Translations under genes and position numbers: made by a program
Notes under the pieces: generated by a model
Database searches by the model: none
What the model saw: only the letters and a program-made list of their open reading frames with translations
Told to the model about the DNA's origin: nothing
Part shown: positions 56,335 to 64,000 of the stretch, piece by piece
How positions within the stretch are numbered: position 1 is the first letter of the stretch
How the letters are laid out: each line of letters opens with the position of its first letter
Assembly: GCF_001310275.1 (NCBI RefSeq)
Contig: NZ_LGYZ01000133.1
Location: 62,001-126,000, forward strand
From: Nocardia arizonensis
Lineage (GTDB): Bacteria > Actinomycetota > Actinomycetes > Mycobacteriales > Mycobacteriaceae
DNA: 64,000 nt
Reading direction: 5' to 3'

Positions 56335-56964
56335 ATGAACCGCCCTTCCGCAGTGGCCTTTTGTCTTTTTAGCCTGGTAATGGCTGTTATTTGTTTCTAT
56401 GTGCAGGACAGTCCAATGGTGAAGGACAATGTCGCCGCCTCTATCCTATTGGGGGTCGTCTCGGGACTATTTGCCACCTCGCTCGGTTCGGTATGGAAGG
56501 CGTTTCAGCCTCGAGCTGGCGCCAACGCAGGTACCCCTGCCGCCCGCACCCCAGCAAGTCCAGCAAGGCCCCCATTTCGAGAGGCGGCACGCGTCGGCAG
56601 AGGTGAGAGCGGGAAGCAGAGTGCACTCACGACGCATCTGGCGTGCTTCATGTGCGGCCTGTTATCGCTGGTAACACTCGGAGTGTCTTTCAGTTTCGTT
56701 ACCCAACGATACGATCTCGGCACCGGATTAATTTTGGCCGCTCACATATTCGCCGGTGTTATGGCATTTATCTCAGCGATCGCAGCAATAGTTTTCTTCT
56801 GCTTCTCCGCACCAGAGCCTTTCGGTGGCCTTCTCGGTATTTGTGCCTTTTTTGCAGTTCTCGCAGTCCTGATTGTTGTACACGACCATCGGTGGTATCA
56901 GCGACATTGTGAAACCTCGCCAGCCCAGCAAGTCGCGGTCAGTCCGTACTGCCCGACTTCCTGA
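56335..56964 (+). CDS. four-helix membrane protein of unknown function
   Basis: A 209-residue protein with ATG at 56335 and AGGAG upstream. Hydrophobic segments lie at ~7-24, ~37-52, ~100-125 and ~130-175. A proline/arginine-rich loop is between helices 2 and 3. Base composition is lower in GC and less biased at third positions than neighbouring genes, suggesting recent acquisition. No family is recognised. Confidence 0.65.
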   Translation: MNRPSAVAFCLFSLVMAVICFYVQDSPMVKDNVAASILLGVVSGLFATSLGSVWKAFQPRAGANAGTPAARTPASPARPPFREAARVGRGESGKQSALTTHLACFMCGLLSLVTLGVSFSFVTQRYDLGTGLILAAHIFAGVMAFISAIAAIVFFCFSAPEPFGGLLGICAFFAVLAVLIVVHDHRWYQRHCETSPAQQVAVSPYCPTS

Positions 56965-57165
56965 CATGTCGAGGTGCAGCGAAGGCCGCAGCATCCAGCG
57001 TCAAGTGGGACCGGCCAACCGTTGGTGTTCAAGACTCGTCCTCTTCGCGTTGACGATGGGCGTATCGGTCGTCCTTGCGCTTCGACGGTATCCGTCGTGC
57101 CGCGTTCGACCTGCGCATGCCCGCCGCCGCGGCCGACCAGCATCCTGAATCACGCGCCACGTCTC

Positions 57166-57708
57166 ATGAAAAGCTTGCGGCGAGCAGAGGCCAAGTCCGA
57201 CGCGGTCACACGCTTCGTGGAGTCGCTCAAGGTCAACAGCAAGGTTGTCAATGCACTCACGGCTGTGACCACCGCCGATCTGGCCGACCCCGCCACCAAC
57301 CACGCGCTTCAGAACTTCACGCCGCTCTTGGAGCCCCGCCTTCGCGTCATCGAATTCGAAACAACCGAGGACCTGGAGGACGGGGCATTCGACGAGCACG
57401 ACCACTTGTCGGTGACCCTCGACAACGCCGGTCGACGAGTCCGAGACCTGCTCCAGTTACTCACGGGGAACTCCGATACCGCGTTGCTGGCACCTGGACA
57501 CGCTGTGGTCCAGGCGATCTACACACGCCTGCGTGACGAGATCACCGCTCATGTGGGCACCGATGCCGATGGGGAACCGGAGGTGAGTTGGCCGACAGGG
57601 CGATCGACGCTCGAAATCACAGCGTTGCGTTACTCGATCAATGACGAGTTATTCAGCATGACCGGCACTTTCGACGTGACGTGGACGGATCTGCGGTGGC
57701 CGCACTGA
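57166..57708 (+). CDS. 180-residue hypothetical protein
   Basis: ATG at 57166 (MKSLRRAEAKSDAVTRFVES). The protein is soluble with a helical N-terminus and a C-terminal sheet (LEITALRYSINDELFSMTG, TFDVTWTDLRWPH). The upstream part of the open frame is not coding-like. It is coupled to the next small gene (TGATG). No family recognised. Confidence 0.6.
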   Translation: MKSLRRAEAKSDAVTRFVESLKVNSKVVNALTAVTTADLADPATNHALQNFTPLLEPRLRVIEFETTEDLEDGAFDEHDHLSVTLDNAGRRVRDLLQLLTGNSDTALLAPGHAVVQAIYTRLRDEITAHVGTDADGEPEVSWPTGRSTLEITALRYSINDELFSMTGTFDVTWTDLRWPH

Positions 57709-57854
57709 TGGGGAGTGACAGCGATGGGCTGGATTACTGGCAGCGGGACGCAGTCGGGCGTGGCTTGTTCACCGTGTCCTGCTGGGTCGACCACGGCACG
57801 GTCGAGTCCAATGTCGAAGGTCTCGACTGGAAGGAGGGACCCAATGTCTACTGA
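57708..57854 (+). CDS. 48-residue small protein
   Basis: The ATG shares its A with the stop of the preceding gene (TGATG). The sequence MGSDSDGLDYWQRDAVGRG, CWVDHG and EGLDWKEGPNVY is coding-like and acidic. Further in, GGAGG followed by ATG at 57844 opens only 15 codons, which may be chance. Function unknown. Confidence 0.5.
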   Translation: MGSDSDGLDYWQRDAVGRGLFTVSCWVDHGTVESNVEGLDWKEGPNVY

Positions 57855-57988
57855 AATGTCTCGTGACGAGAAGCGACTCACGCTTCAGTGACGATTCGCG
57901 ACGGCACCATCGTCGTGTAGTTGTGCCTGTTGCAGGAAGGAGTGGCGGTACCAGCACGCTCGTGACCTCCGGCACCGCCACGCAGTGT

Positions 57989-58195
57989 TCACGGTTCGGG
58001 AGTGAACCCGCTCCGGGCGAATACTCCCAGGACGGAAACGAGCACCGTGACGGCCGTCGGCCAGTCGATCAGCAGTCCGGCGACGACGGCCAGCCAGACT
58101 GCGGTGACAACTGCGATGACTGCGTGCCGCGTCTCAGGGTTCGGGGGCTCGGCCGGATCGGGGTCCTTGTGTCCGTTGGTTGGCGTTACGCTCAT
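57989..58195 (-). CDS. 68-residue two-helix membrane protein
   Basis: ATG at 58195 (MSVTPTNGHKDPDPAEPPNP). After a polar stretch come two hydrophobic segments, HAVIAVVTAVWLAVVAGLLI and AVTVLVSVLGVFA, with a short loop. It has a reasonable ribosome binding site (GAGAGGA). Small inner-membrane protein of unknown role. Confidence 0.6.
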   Translation of the reverse strand: MSVTPTNGHKDPDPAEPPNPETRHAVIAVVTAVWLAVVAGLLIDWPTAVTVLVSVLGVFARSGFTPEP

Positions 58196-58736
58196 GGGCG
58201 CCTTCGTGTCCTCTCGTTGACTTGTGGAGCGGGCCGTTGGTTCACCGCGGCCTCTGCCTGGTGCAACAGGCAGGGGCCGCACCCATCCGCATCCGCGATG
58301 GATTGAACTCGGAGCGGTAGTCGGGCGGGTGAGAAGACTGCATCAGATCATGTCGACATTGACAAACACGCCTGTGTACAGACCTGTGGATAACTTGGGC
58401 GCAGCCGATGTCGACAGGTGCAGGAGATGTGCATAACCAGGGAAAATCGCCCCAGCAACACGCTATTCGACCAGGTCAAGTGCAGGTTGCCAGTCGACTC
58501 ACATGGGAGTAATTCACCACTTCGGCGTGTCGCAAGAATTGCACCTCGGGCGTGTTGCGACTTCGCCCTGGTTGGCGGGGGAAGTCCAGCTATCAACGTG
58601 CGGATTCCCGGACGTCGGGAATATCCGCTCCCCACGCGGCGGGCCGGCGAATCGTGCCGGATACACCGCCGCGCTCACCACAGAAACGTACTACGGCCTG
58701 TCGGACATGACTGTTGCTGTGGTGTGTGGAATACGG
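58196..58736. other. 540-base region without a convincing gene
   Basis: No frame here shows coding bias on either strand. Base composition is mixed, with some lower-GC stretches near 58340-58500. It lies downstream of the sigma factor gene and upstream of the small membrane protein gene, so it can hold a terminator and the promoter of the latter, but I cannot point to specific boxes. Confidence 0.55.
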
Positions 58737-59681
58737 CTACTTGCGGCGGTCTCGCCACCTCCTCGACCACTCGGTTGCGCCCACTGCCAGTACCAGAATG
58801 CCGATCGCAGCGCCCCCCGAGACGAGGAACTGCATGCCGCCGAGAAGGTAGGCCGCCAGAATCGCCACCGAGACCAGCACCACGAGCGACCACAGGCGCA
58901 GCCCGTATCCAGCGGCGAAACGAGTGGCGCGTGGTCCGGGCCGAGCTCGGACCGAGACCAACTCCGCCTCGAACTCTTCGTCCTGTCGAGGAAGACCATT
59001 GCCGTACCCGACCGCTCTCGCGGCGTCGAACTGGACCGAAACCAACTCGGCCTCGAACTCTTCGTCCTGTCGAGGAGGACCACCGACCTTCCCGATCGCT
59101 TCCGCGGCGGACAATCCGTCGCGGACAGTGTGCGTTCCGCGGAAGATGTGTGTCCTGACTGTCTCCGGAGCGATGGCCAGTAGTACCGCGATCTCGACGG
59201 CGGTCCATTCCTCCACTCGGCCGAGGTAGGTCGCGGTCTTCTGTCTCTTCGGCAGTTCCTGGATGGCTCGCAGGATCTCGGACTCCACGACTCGGGCATG
59301 GACCGGGTCCGGGTGCTCACGCCGCAGGGACAACCCTTGCCGCAGTTTCAGTTCGGAGAGGCGGTGTCTGTGCGCTTGCGACAGCGCTTTTCTCCGGGCG
59401 ACGGTGAAGATCCATTTCTGCGGAGCGTCGATCCTGTGCCATGTGCGCCACGCCTCTTCGAAGGTGTCCTGCACGACCCCTTCTACGTCCAACGCCGAGT
59501 CGCTGAATTCGTTGGCGCGCGCCAGTTTCCGAACGAATCCCAGAAGTCGGGGCTGGTATTCGGCATAGAAGGCGGCAAAGTCCGTGCAACCCTGCTGCCA
59601 CGCAACATCTTCAGTGCGGGAGCCCTCGGTGCCGAAGAAATCCATCCCGTCGGAGTCCGCCGGTTCCTGTTCATCCGTCAT
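58737..59681 (-). CDS. ECF-type sigma factor with C-terminal membrane anchor and internal repeat
   Basis: A 314-residue protein, ATG at 59681. Region 2 is FAAFYAEYQPRLLGFVRKLA through VEGVVQDTFEEAWRTWHRI and PQKWIFTVARRKAL; region 4 is ELPKRQKTATYLGRVEEWTA, IAPETVRTHIFRGTH. After it comes a tandem repeat (RQDEEFEAELVSV at 204-216 and 232-244), then two membrane helices (~261-282 and ~288-304). Sigma factors with fused membrane ends form distinct ECF groups and may not need a separate anti-sigma factor. No anti-sigma gene is nearby. Confidence 0.85.
   Translation of the reverse strand: MTDEQEPADSDGMDFFGTEGSRTEDVAWQQGCTDFAAFYAEYQPRLLGFVRKLARANEFSDSALDVEGVVQDTFEEAWRTWHRIDAPQKWIFTVARRKALSQAHRHRLSELKLRQGLSLRREHPDPVHARVVESEILRAIQELPKRQKTATYLGRVEEWTAVEIAVLLAIAPETVRTHIFRGTHTVRDGLSAAEAIGKVGGPPRQDEEFEAELVSVQFDAARAVGYGNGLPRQDEEFEAELVSVRARPGPRATRFAAGYGLRLWSLVVLVSVAILAAYLLGGMQFLVSGGAAIGILVLAVGATEWSRRWRDRRK
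58951..59076. repeat. tandem 42-base repeat in the sigma factor gene
   Basis: Bases 58951-58992 and 59035-59076 are nearly identical (two differences by eye: gag/gaa, tcc/tcg), 84 bases apart. They encode the two copies of RQDEEFEAELVSV. The near-identity at silent positions implies a recent duplication or gene conversion. Confidence 0.85.
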
Positions 59682-59939
59682 CGCGCACGCGCCGTGGTTC
59701 GCGCCGCCCGTGCCCCCGCGCGGTACGCGCGGTCGATCCACCTCGCTTTATACCTCAACCGCGTCAGGTTCCGCACACCGACGATCACCACACCGGCCAC
59801 CATCAACTCCACTGTTCTCACGGACCTCAACTTCCCGGATCGTCACCGAGACTGGATGCCTCGGCTGTTCGATCAGGTAGTGGCCGCACACAGCCAATGT
59901 GTTTACACGAACTCCAAGGAATTTTCGGCCCGGAGCAAC

Positions 59940-60289
59940 TGGCATCAAATCAGTACGCTCGCAACGGATATGAGGATCCGCAACAGCCACGGGGTGCGCC
60001 GAGCGAGCCTCTTCGACGTGGCGACGCATCCCGGTCAGGGACGATTCCGCTTCGGCGTAGATCGCGTCGCGCTCGTCCTCTGCCGTAGTGATCCGTTGCG
60101 CCGCTTCATCCTCGACATTCCCGCAGCGTCAGTCGCGGACTCCGCGATGGTGTCGGCTTCCTCGGCAGCAGCCAGCGCTAGGGCTTCGAGTTCCGTGGCG
60201 TGGTCGAGGCACCTGGCCATGTCGGCGACGACTTCCGCCGCGTCCGCCCGCGCTTTCCATGCCGCCAGTGAGGCAGGTGCTCGGTCAGG
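59940..60289 (-). pseudogene. frameshifted remnant of a KfrA-like coiled-coil gene
   Basis: Directly after the stop of the nuclease-like gene, the same frame runs AAWKARADAAEVVADMARCL then ELEALALAAAEEADTIAESA. After about 60120 the coiled coil continues only in another frame (NVEDEAAQRITTAEDERDA, then MRRHVEEARSAH). Together they match the order of the intact gene at 62050 (VEVEGLALATAREARTAT, NAVERDAANRIAAAERERDR, EARAEVEAA). So this is a decayed partial copy with one frameshift. No start is visible, and the front end has been cut off at the nuclease-like gene. Confidence 0.6.
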
Positions 60290-61783
60290 CTACAGCGGCT
60301 TGGGAATAGGGCACATCTCCTGCCACAGATCCCAGTAGTCTTCGCTGACCGGATTGTTGACCGGGGTAAGACCGGCTACGGCGCGGCCGAGCCACGGCGG
60401 TGTCGGATCGTCGAAGGTCAGCGCCGCCAGCAGTTGCGGCCCGGCGTCGACCTTCTGGGCGGCGAGGGTCGCGATCATCCATTCCAGGTCGTGGGCGCTC
60501 ACCGTGGATGATTCCACCTCATTGGCTCGCAGCATTCCGTCGAAAAGGTAGGTGTCGATGGAAGGGATGCCATCGAGTGTCACCACAAGCCCGCGGATCT
60601 CTCGGTCATCGGGGATACACAGCAGTTCGGGAACCCGCTCGCGGATCACCGACGCGGTGACGTCGATCTGATCGCGCCCTTCCTGGATGCTCTCCTTGAT
60701 CAGTTTCTTCAGTCCGGCGTCGTCCCCGCGGCGAGCGCTCGCGTCCGCGTGCGCGGTTTTCACTTCGACCAGGAGCACGAGGTCGTCGAAAACGACGAGA
60801 TAGTCGACGGTCTTCTTCCGCTCGCTGGCGGGCCCGTAGGTGATCTCGGAGTAGACGATCGCGCCGTTCGGTTCGAGCAGCCTCAGTGTCTTGCCGACGT
60901 GCGCCTCCAGCGACGTGCCGATCGCCCCGAGATACCGGCTGCGGCTGGGTTTGTCGCTGACGAAGGCGAACATGCCCGTGAAGTACAGCCCGCGTGGTTT
61001 GATCTTGTCCATCAGGTGCGGGCTGTTCGGGACGAGGAAACCGCCGGGGCGACGGATCAACGGCGTCGCGAGCAAAGGGTTGTCGGCCCACATTTCGGTG
61101 CCTTCACGCTCGCCGTCTTTGGCTCGTCGCTGTAGTTCGGCGTCATCGGTGACGAGGTGGTCGCGGATGATCTTGTGCACCGCGTCCAGATCGGCACCAG
61201 GAAAGGCGTCGAGTGAATCGGCCAGCTCGAGGGCCTCATCGGAGATCCAGCCCCCGTCCATCGCGGCGATGGCATGCAGCACGAACACGGCCTGCATGTA
61301 CACCGGCAGCGGGACGCCGAGGACACGTTCCCAGTCCTCTGCGGTCGGCAAACCGGTGATGCCGGGTTCGTGGAAGACGAACAGGCCCAGCGACCGGGTC
61401 AGGTCTTCCAGTCCGTAGGTGGTGAACGGCTGTTGCTGCGTCTGAAGTCGGTACACCATCCGCCTCATTCCCGCGCTGGCCAGCACACCGACCGCAGGAA
61501 TATCCGGATGGTCCGCGTTACCGGCCAGAACGCACAGGCCGACGAGTCGACGATCGTCGACGGGCTCGTCGGCGCGGTAGATCATGCCCTCGGCCAGTGC
61601 CGTACGTGCGATCATCGAGAGGGCGAACTGGCGGACAGGGCTCCGCCGACGCGCCGTCAGCGTCGCTGGATTCATCTCGTCGAGTCCGGCGCTCACCTGA
61701 GCGACCTTCTCCAGCAGTCGATCCCGATGGTACCGACGAACGGCGTGGGAGAACTCCCGGTAGGTGACAGGCCGAGGACGCAT
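60290..61783 (-). CDS. PD-(D/E)XK nuclease-like protein
   Basis: A 497-residue protein with ATG at 61783 (MRPRPVTYREFSHAVRRYHR). The block KTVDYLVVFDDLVLLVEVKT near residues 325-345 has the D-x(n)-ExK order of PD-(D/E)XK nucleases, preceded by a Glu in the helix EAHVGKTLRLLEPNG. The large N-terminal part is helical and not recognised (LTRSLGLFVFHEPGI, YMQAVFVLHAIAAMDGG). It could be a defence or DNA-processing nuclease. It is a single gene; no methyltransferase partner is adjacent. Confidence 0.65.
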   Translation of the reverse strand: MRPRPVTYREFSHAVRRYHRDRLLEKVAQVSAGLDEMNPATLTARRRSPVRQFALSMIARTALAEGMIYRADEPVDDRRLVGLCVLAGNADHPDIPAVGVLASAGMRRMVYRLQTQQQPFTTYGLEDLTRSLGLFVFHEPGITGLPTAEDWERVLGVPLPVYMQAVFVLHAIAAMDGGWISDEALELADSLDAFPGADLDAVHKIIRDHLVTDDAELQRRAKDGEREGTEMWADNPLLATPLIRRPGGFLVPNSPHLMDKIKPRGLYFTGMFAFVSDKPSRSRYLGAIGTSLEAHVGKTLRLLEPNGAIVYSEITYGPASERKKTVDYLVVFDDLVLLVEVKTAHADASARRGDDAGLKKLIKESIQEGRDQIDVTASVIRERVPELLCIPDDREIRGLVVTLDGIPSIDTYLFDGMLRANEVESSTVSAHDLEWMIATLAAQKVDAGPQLLAALTFDDPTPPWLGRAVAGLTPVNNPVSEDYWDLWQEMCPIPKPL

Positions 61784-62049
61784 TCCTCGATTCTTCCAGC
61801 CGCGGCGCGAGCACCGCGACCGAATATATGGCCGAGCATTCTCGGAGCGAACCACCGCGCGCAGCGCCCCCTGTCGGCCCCGGCGTCCGCTGGCACCGGA
61901 AATCCTGTACTCCGTCAAGGGCACGGCTGTCGAGTCCGACCGCGCGATCGTCGCGTCGTTTCATCGTCGCGGATCCGCCACTCGGGACTCTCCGTCGACC
62001 CCGCTCATGGAGTCGTGCGGGTCTCCGCGGGGTCGATGACGTCCGCAGT

Positions 62050-63006
62050 CTACGTCCCGCCGCCCTCCGCGTCCGGCCGGTCCGGCGTTGCCCGCGCGCC
62101 GATGCCCGGATCAGGGGTGCATCGCTCGATGAGATCGCTGAGCTGGTCGCGGTGTTCGCGGGCGGTGCGGCTGGCCAGGACATGGGCAGCGGTGATCGCG
62201 CGGCCGTATTCGATGTCCCGGTATTCGATCCGGCTCTGGTGTTCGGCGCGTTCGGTGTCGAGAAGTGCGCGCAGACCGGTGGTCTCGGCGATCAGGGCGC
62301 GGTTCTCGGCCGCGACGACATCACGTTCGCCTTCGGCCCGCGCTTGGGCCAGCAGCGCGGCCTCCACCTCGGCGCGTGCCTCGGCTACTTCCTCCGCCGC
62401 GTCCTGCTCGGCCCGGTCGCGTTCGCGTTCGGCGGCGGCGATCCGGTTGGCGGCGTCTCGCTCGACGGCGTTGGCTCGCAGGATCGCGTCTCTGGTTGCG
62501 GTACGGGCTTCTCGGGCGGTGGCCAGGGCGAGTCCTTCGACTTCGACTGCGCGGGAGAGTCGTTCAGCCATCATCGCGCGGGCTTGTTCGGCCTCGGCGC
62601 ACGCGTGTTCGGCCTCGGCGATCCGATGGTCGGCCTGGCGGCGGATCTCGTCGACCTCGCGGTCGACAGCGGCCGGATCGGTGAGTCGGGCGAACAGATC
62701 GGCGACGTCACCGGCGACGGTGGCCAGTTCGCCGCGCAGTTCGCTGTAGCGGTCCAGCAGCCCCGCGAGCGTGTGCGCGCCTTCCGTGATCGGACGAGGC
62801 CCCGGGTGTAGGACCGCCACCTCGGCGCCGGTGGCCTCGCGCAGTACCCGCATGGCCTTCTGAGCGGTGTGATTCGTATCGTCGCAATATCGGCGGGGCG
62901 CGCCGCGCCGCCCGGGGGTCCGAGCGGGCAGCGGGGTGCCGCAGCCGGGAAACTGGCAGCGTCCCTGCGACGAAGCGGTGGCGTTCGGTGCCACGGCGTT
63001 CGACAT
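62050..63006 (-). CDS. KfrA-like coiled-coil DNA-binding protein with N-terminal Cys motif
   Basis: A 318-residue protein with ATG at 63006 behind AAAGGA. The first 50 residues have a Cys/His cluster (CQFPGCGTPLPART, RRYCDDTNHTAQKA) that could bind zinc. Residues ~110-270 are an almost unbroken alanine/glutamate/arginine coiled coil (EIRRQADHRIAEAEHACAEA and onward). Plasmid KfrA proteins have the same DNA-binding head plus coiled coil and repress themselves. The 16-bp inverted repeat right upstream fits that. It sits next to the integrase. Confidence 0.75.
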   Translation of the reverse strand: MSNAVAPNATASSQGRCQFPGCGTPLPARTPGRRGAPRRYCDDTNHTAQKAMRVLREATGAEVAVLHPGPRPITEGAHTLAGLLDRYSELRGELATVAGDVADLFARLTDPAAVDREVDEIRRQADHRIAEAEHACAEAEQARAMMAERLSRAVEVEGLALATAREARTATRDAILRANAVERDAANRIAAAERERDRAEQDAAEEVAEARAEVEAALLAQARAEGERDVVAAENRALIAETTGLRALLDTERAEHQSRIEYRDIEYGRAITAAHVLASRTAREHRDQLSDLIERCTPDPGIGARATPDRPDAEGGGT

Positions 63007-63019
63007 CGGAATCCTTTCC

Positions 63020-63072
63020 ATTCCATTCCGTTTCAATCCGCTGACACGAAATGGAATGAAACGGAATGGAAT
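63020..63072. promoter_or_regulatory. 16-bp perfect inverted repeat between integrase and KfrA-like gene
   Basis: ATTCCATTCCGTTTCA (63020-63035) and its reverse complement (63057-63072) are separated by 21 bases. The GGAAT unit occurs repeatedly across the 63012-63073 stretch on one strand or the other. It lies at the start of the coiled-coil gene, 92 bases before the integrase stop, so it is probably an operator of that gene. An attachment-site or origin role is also conceivable. Confidence 0.55.
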
Positions 63073-63098
63073 CGGTTCGTCAGGTGAAGGGGACGAGG

Positions 63099-64000
63099 TC
63101 AGGCGGCGAGCGCGAGCATCTCGGCCCGCACCCGGGGCAGCCGGCCGGCGATGACCGCGGCGGCGGAGCGGCTGGCGGCGCGGTCGTTGTGGCCGTACCG
63201 GCGGTCGGTGGTGGTGACCGATTCGTGGCCGGCGTCGCGGGAGACCACGAACAGCGGTACACCGTCCTGGAGCTTCCAGCTGATCCCGGTGTGGCGCAGC
63301 GTGTAGGGAGACAGCCGTTTGCCGCTCATCCGCCGGATCGCTGGACCGTAGACGGCCATCAGTTCCTCTGCCGGCAGCCCTCGCCACAGCGCCTTCTTGG
63401 TGAACAGCGTGAAGTCGCGCCGCGCCAGGCCGTCGAGGCGGCGCAACGCGGGCTGCCAGGCGTTCTTATAGAAGTGCGACGCAGTGACCGGGGTCTGTTC
63501 CCCGGTCTGGAACAGCAACGCGTTCCCCGGGCGGTCCAGGTCCAGTCGACCGAGGGTCTCGAGCGGGATGCTGAGGGTGCGGATGCCGCGGCTGGACTTC
63601 GGTTTGCCGAGTTTGAGACGGCTGCCGCCGTCCTTGTACGCCTTCGCGATGCGCACCGACCCCGTCTCGGGGTCGACATCGCGCACCAGCAACGCCGCGA
63701 CCTCGCTCGGCCGGGCCATCGACACGAGCCCGAACTCGGCCTGGGGCCGCCACCGCGGCAGCAGCAGGTGCTCGAACAATTCCCACTCGTCGTTGTCGAA
63801 GATGTCGATCTCGGACTGATCGTGTCGCGGCAACCGGACTCCGGCGCAGGGGTTGAAGGGCAACAGCGGCGTCGGCCGCTGTTCGGTCGCCGCGCGCAGC
63901 GCGGCGCTGAGGAACCCGTGCTTGTTGCTGATCGTCTTGGGGGCGTTGCCTTTGTCCTGTTCGAGGAACACGATCCACGCCGCGTCGGTGTCCTGGGTGA
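63099..64000 (-). CDS. int: tyrosine recombinase/phage-type integrase, N-terminus off the right edge
   Basis: The visible 300 codons cover the SAM-like core-binding end (DKGNAPKTISNKHGFLSAAL) and the whole catalytic domain. SMARPSEVAALLVRDVD holds the first Arg (an R after MA), KSSRGIRTLSIPL the beta-hairpin region, LSPYTLRHTGISWKL the HxxR box, AGHESVTTTDRRYGHN the His and the Tyr nucleophile. The frame is open to base 64000 without a clear start, so it begins outside. It would integrate or excise the element. The target tRNA and att sites are not visible. Confidence 0.88.
   Translation of the reverse strand, partial: TQDTDAAWIVFLEQDKGNAPKTISNKHGFLSAALRAATEQRPTPLLPFNPCAGVRLPRHDQSEIDIFDNDEWELFEHLLLPRWRPQAEFGLVSMARPSEVAALLVRDVDPETGSVRIAKAYKDGGSRLKLGKPKSSRGIRTLSIPLETLGRLDLDRPGNALLFQTGEQTPVTASHFYKNAWQPALRRLDGLARRDFTLFTKKALWRGLPAEELMAVYGPAIRRMSGKRLSPYTLRHTGISWKLQDGVPLFVVSRDAGHESVTTTDRRYGHNDRAASRSAAAVIAGRLPRVRAEMLALAA

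Noticed and set aside
57844..57891. 15-codon frame with a very good GGAGG box
   Set aside because: Too short to support as a gene on its own; kept only as a remark in the neighbouring entry.
1..64000. tRNA, rRNA or CRISPR arrays
   Set aside because: Read-through of intergenic regions gave no cloverleaf with CCA-type end, no rRNA signature and no regular repeat-spacer series. A covariance search would be needed to exclude a tRNA fully.

Overview
This is a GC-rich (about 70% by eye) actinobacterial window. Codon use, GTG starts, 4-base ATGA/GTGA gene overlaps, secreted cutinase-like proteins and an actinobacterial conjugation locus suggest a mycolic-acid actinomycete such as Nocardia or Rhodococcus. 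No rRNA, tRNA or CRISPR array was seen. A conjugation locus at the left, a tyrosine recombinase running off the right edge and many regulators suggest an integrative/conjugative element or a large plasmid; the sequence alone does not decide which.

Region 1-20.3 kb (minus strand): one long, tightly coupled operon for an actinobacterial type IV secretion/conjugation machine. It holds a VirB4-like ATPase, an SCO6880-like protein, a VirB6-like membrane protein, small pilin-like proteins, VirB8-like proteins, a transglycosylase-NlpC/P60 wall hydrolase, a cargo of secreted alpha/beta-hydrolases (two without the nucleophile serine), and many unknown proteins. No relaxase or VirD4/FtsK coupling protein is visible. 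The operon starts from an AT-rich repeat-bearing region facing an XRE regulator at 20.7 kb.

Region 21.7-27.5 kb: after an excisionase-like gene comes a compact RiPP-type cluster on the minus strand. It comprises a 38-aa precursor gene (27272-27388) with its own promoter, two radical SAM/SPASM enzymes that each carry a PqqD-like leader-binding domain, a TrmO-like methyltransferase and two PhyH-type 2-oxoglutarate oxygenases. I do not recognise this combination. A complete glycyl-tRNA synthetase gene ends just upstream of the precursor, separated by a strong terminator.

Region 29-41.2 kb (minus): small regulators, then a run of overlapping genes. These are a protein of unknown function, a P450 pair (one lacking the ExxR arginine), wHTH and TetR regulators, a nucleoside hydrolase, a DUF574-type methyltransferase, a 2-hydroxyacid dehydrogenase-like protein and a TmrB-like P-loop resistance protein. 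The nucleoside hydrolase is split at its HD/PL motif by a complete 2.4-kb group II intron with its maturase.

Region 41.4-53.1 kb: plus-strand genes for a class IV aminotransferase, an HTH-SUMF1 fusion, an HTH-TPR regulator and an APH-type kinase face an eight-gene minus-strand operon (53.1 to 45.9 kb): P450, ferredoxin fused to a BacA-like prephenate decarboxylase domain, beta-hydroxyacid dehydrogenase/imine reductase, nucleotidyltransferase, cupin, amidohydrolase, methyltransferase and GalE. The BacA-like and cupin pair recalls bacilysin/anticapsin chemistry and suggests an undescribed prephenate-derived small molecule.

Region 53.4-64 kb: an HTH-TPR regulator, small hypothetical genes, a membrane-anchored ECF sigma factor with an internal repeat, a PD-(D/E)XK-type protein, a frameshifted remnant of a coiled-coil gene, an intact KfrA-like coiled-coil gene behind a 16-bp inverted repeat, and the integrase.
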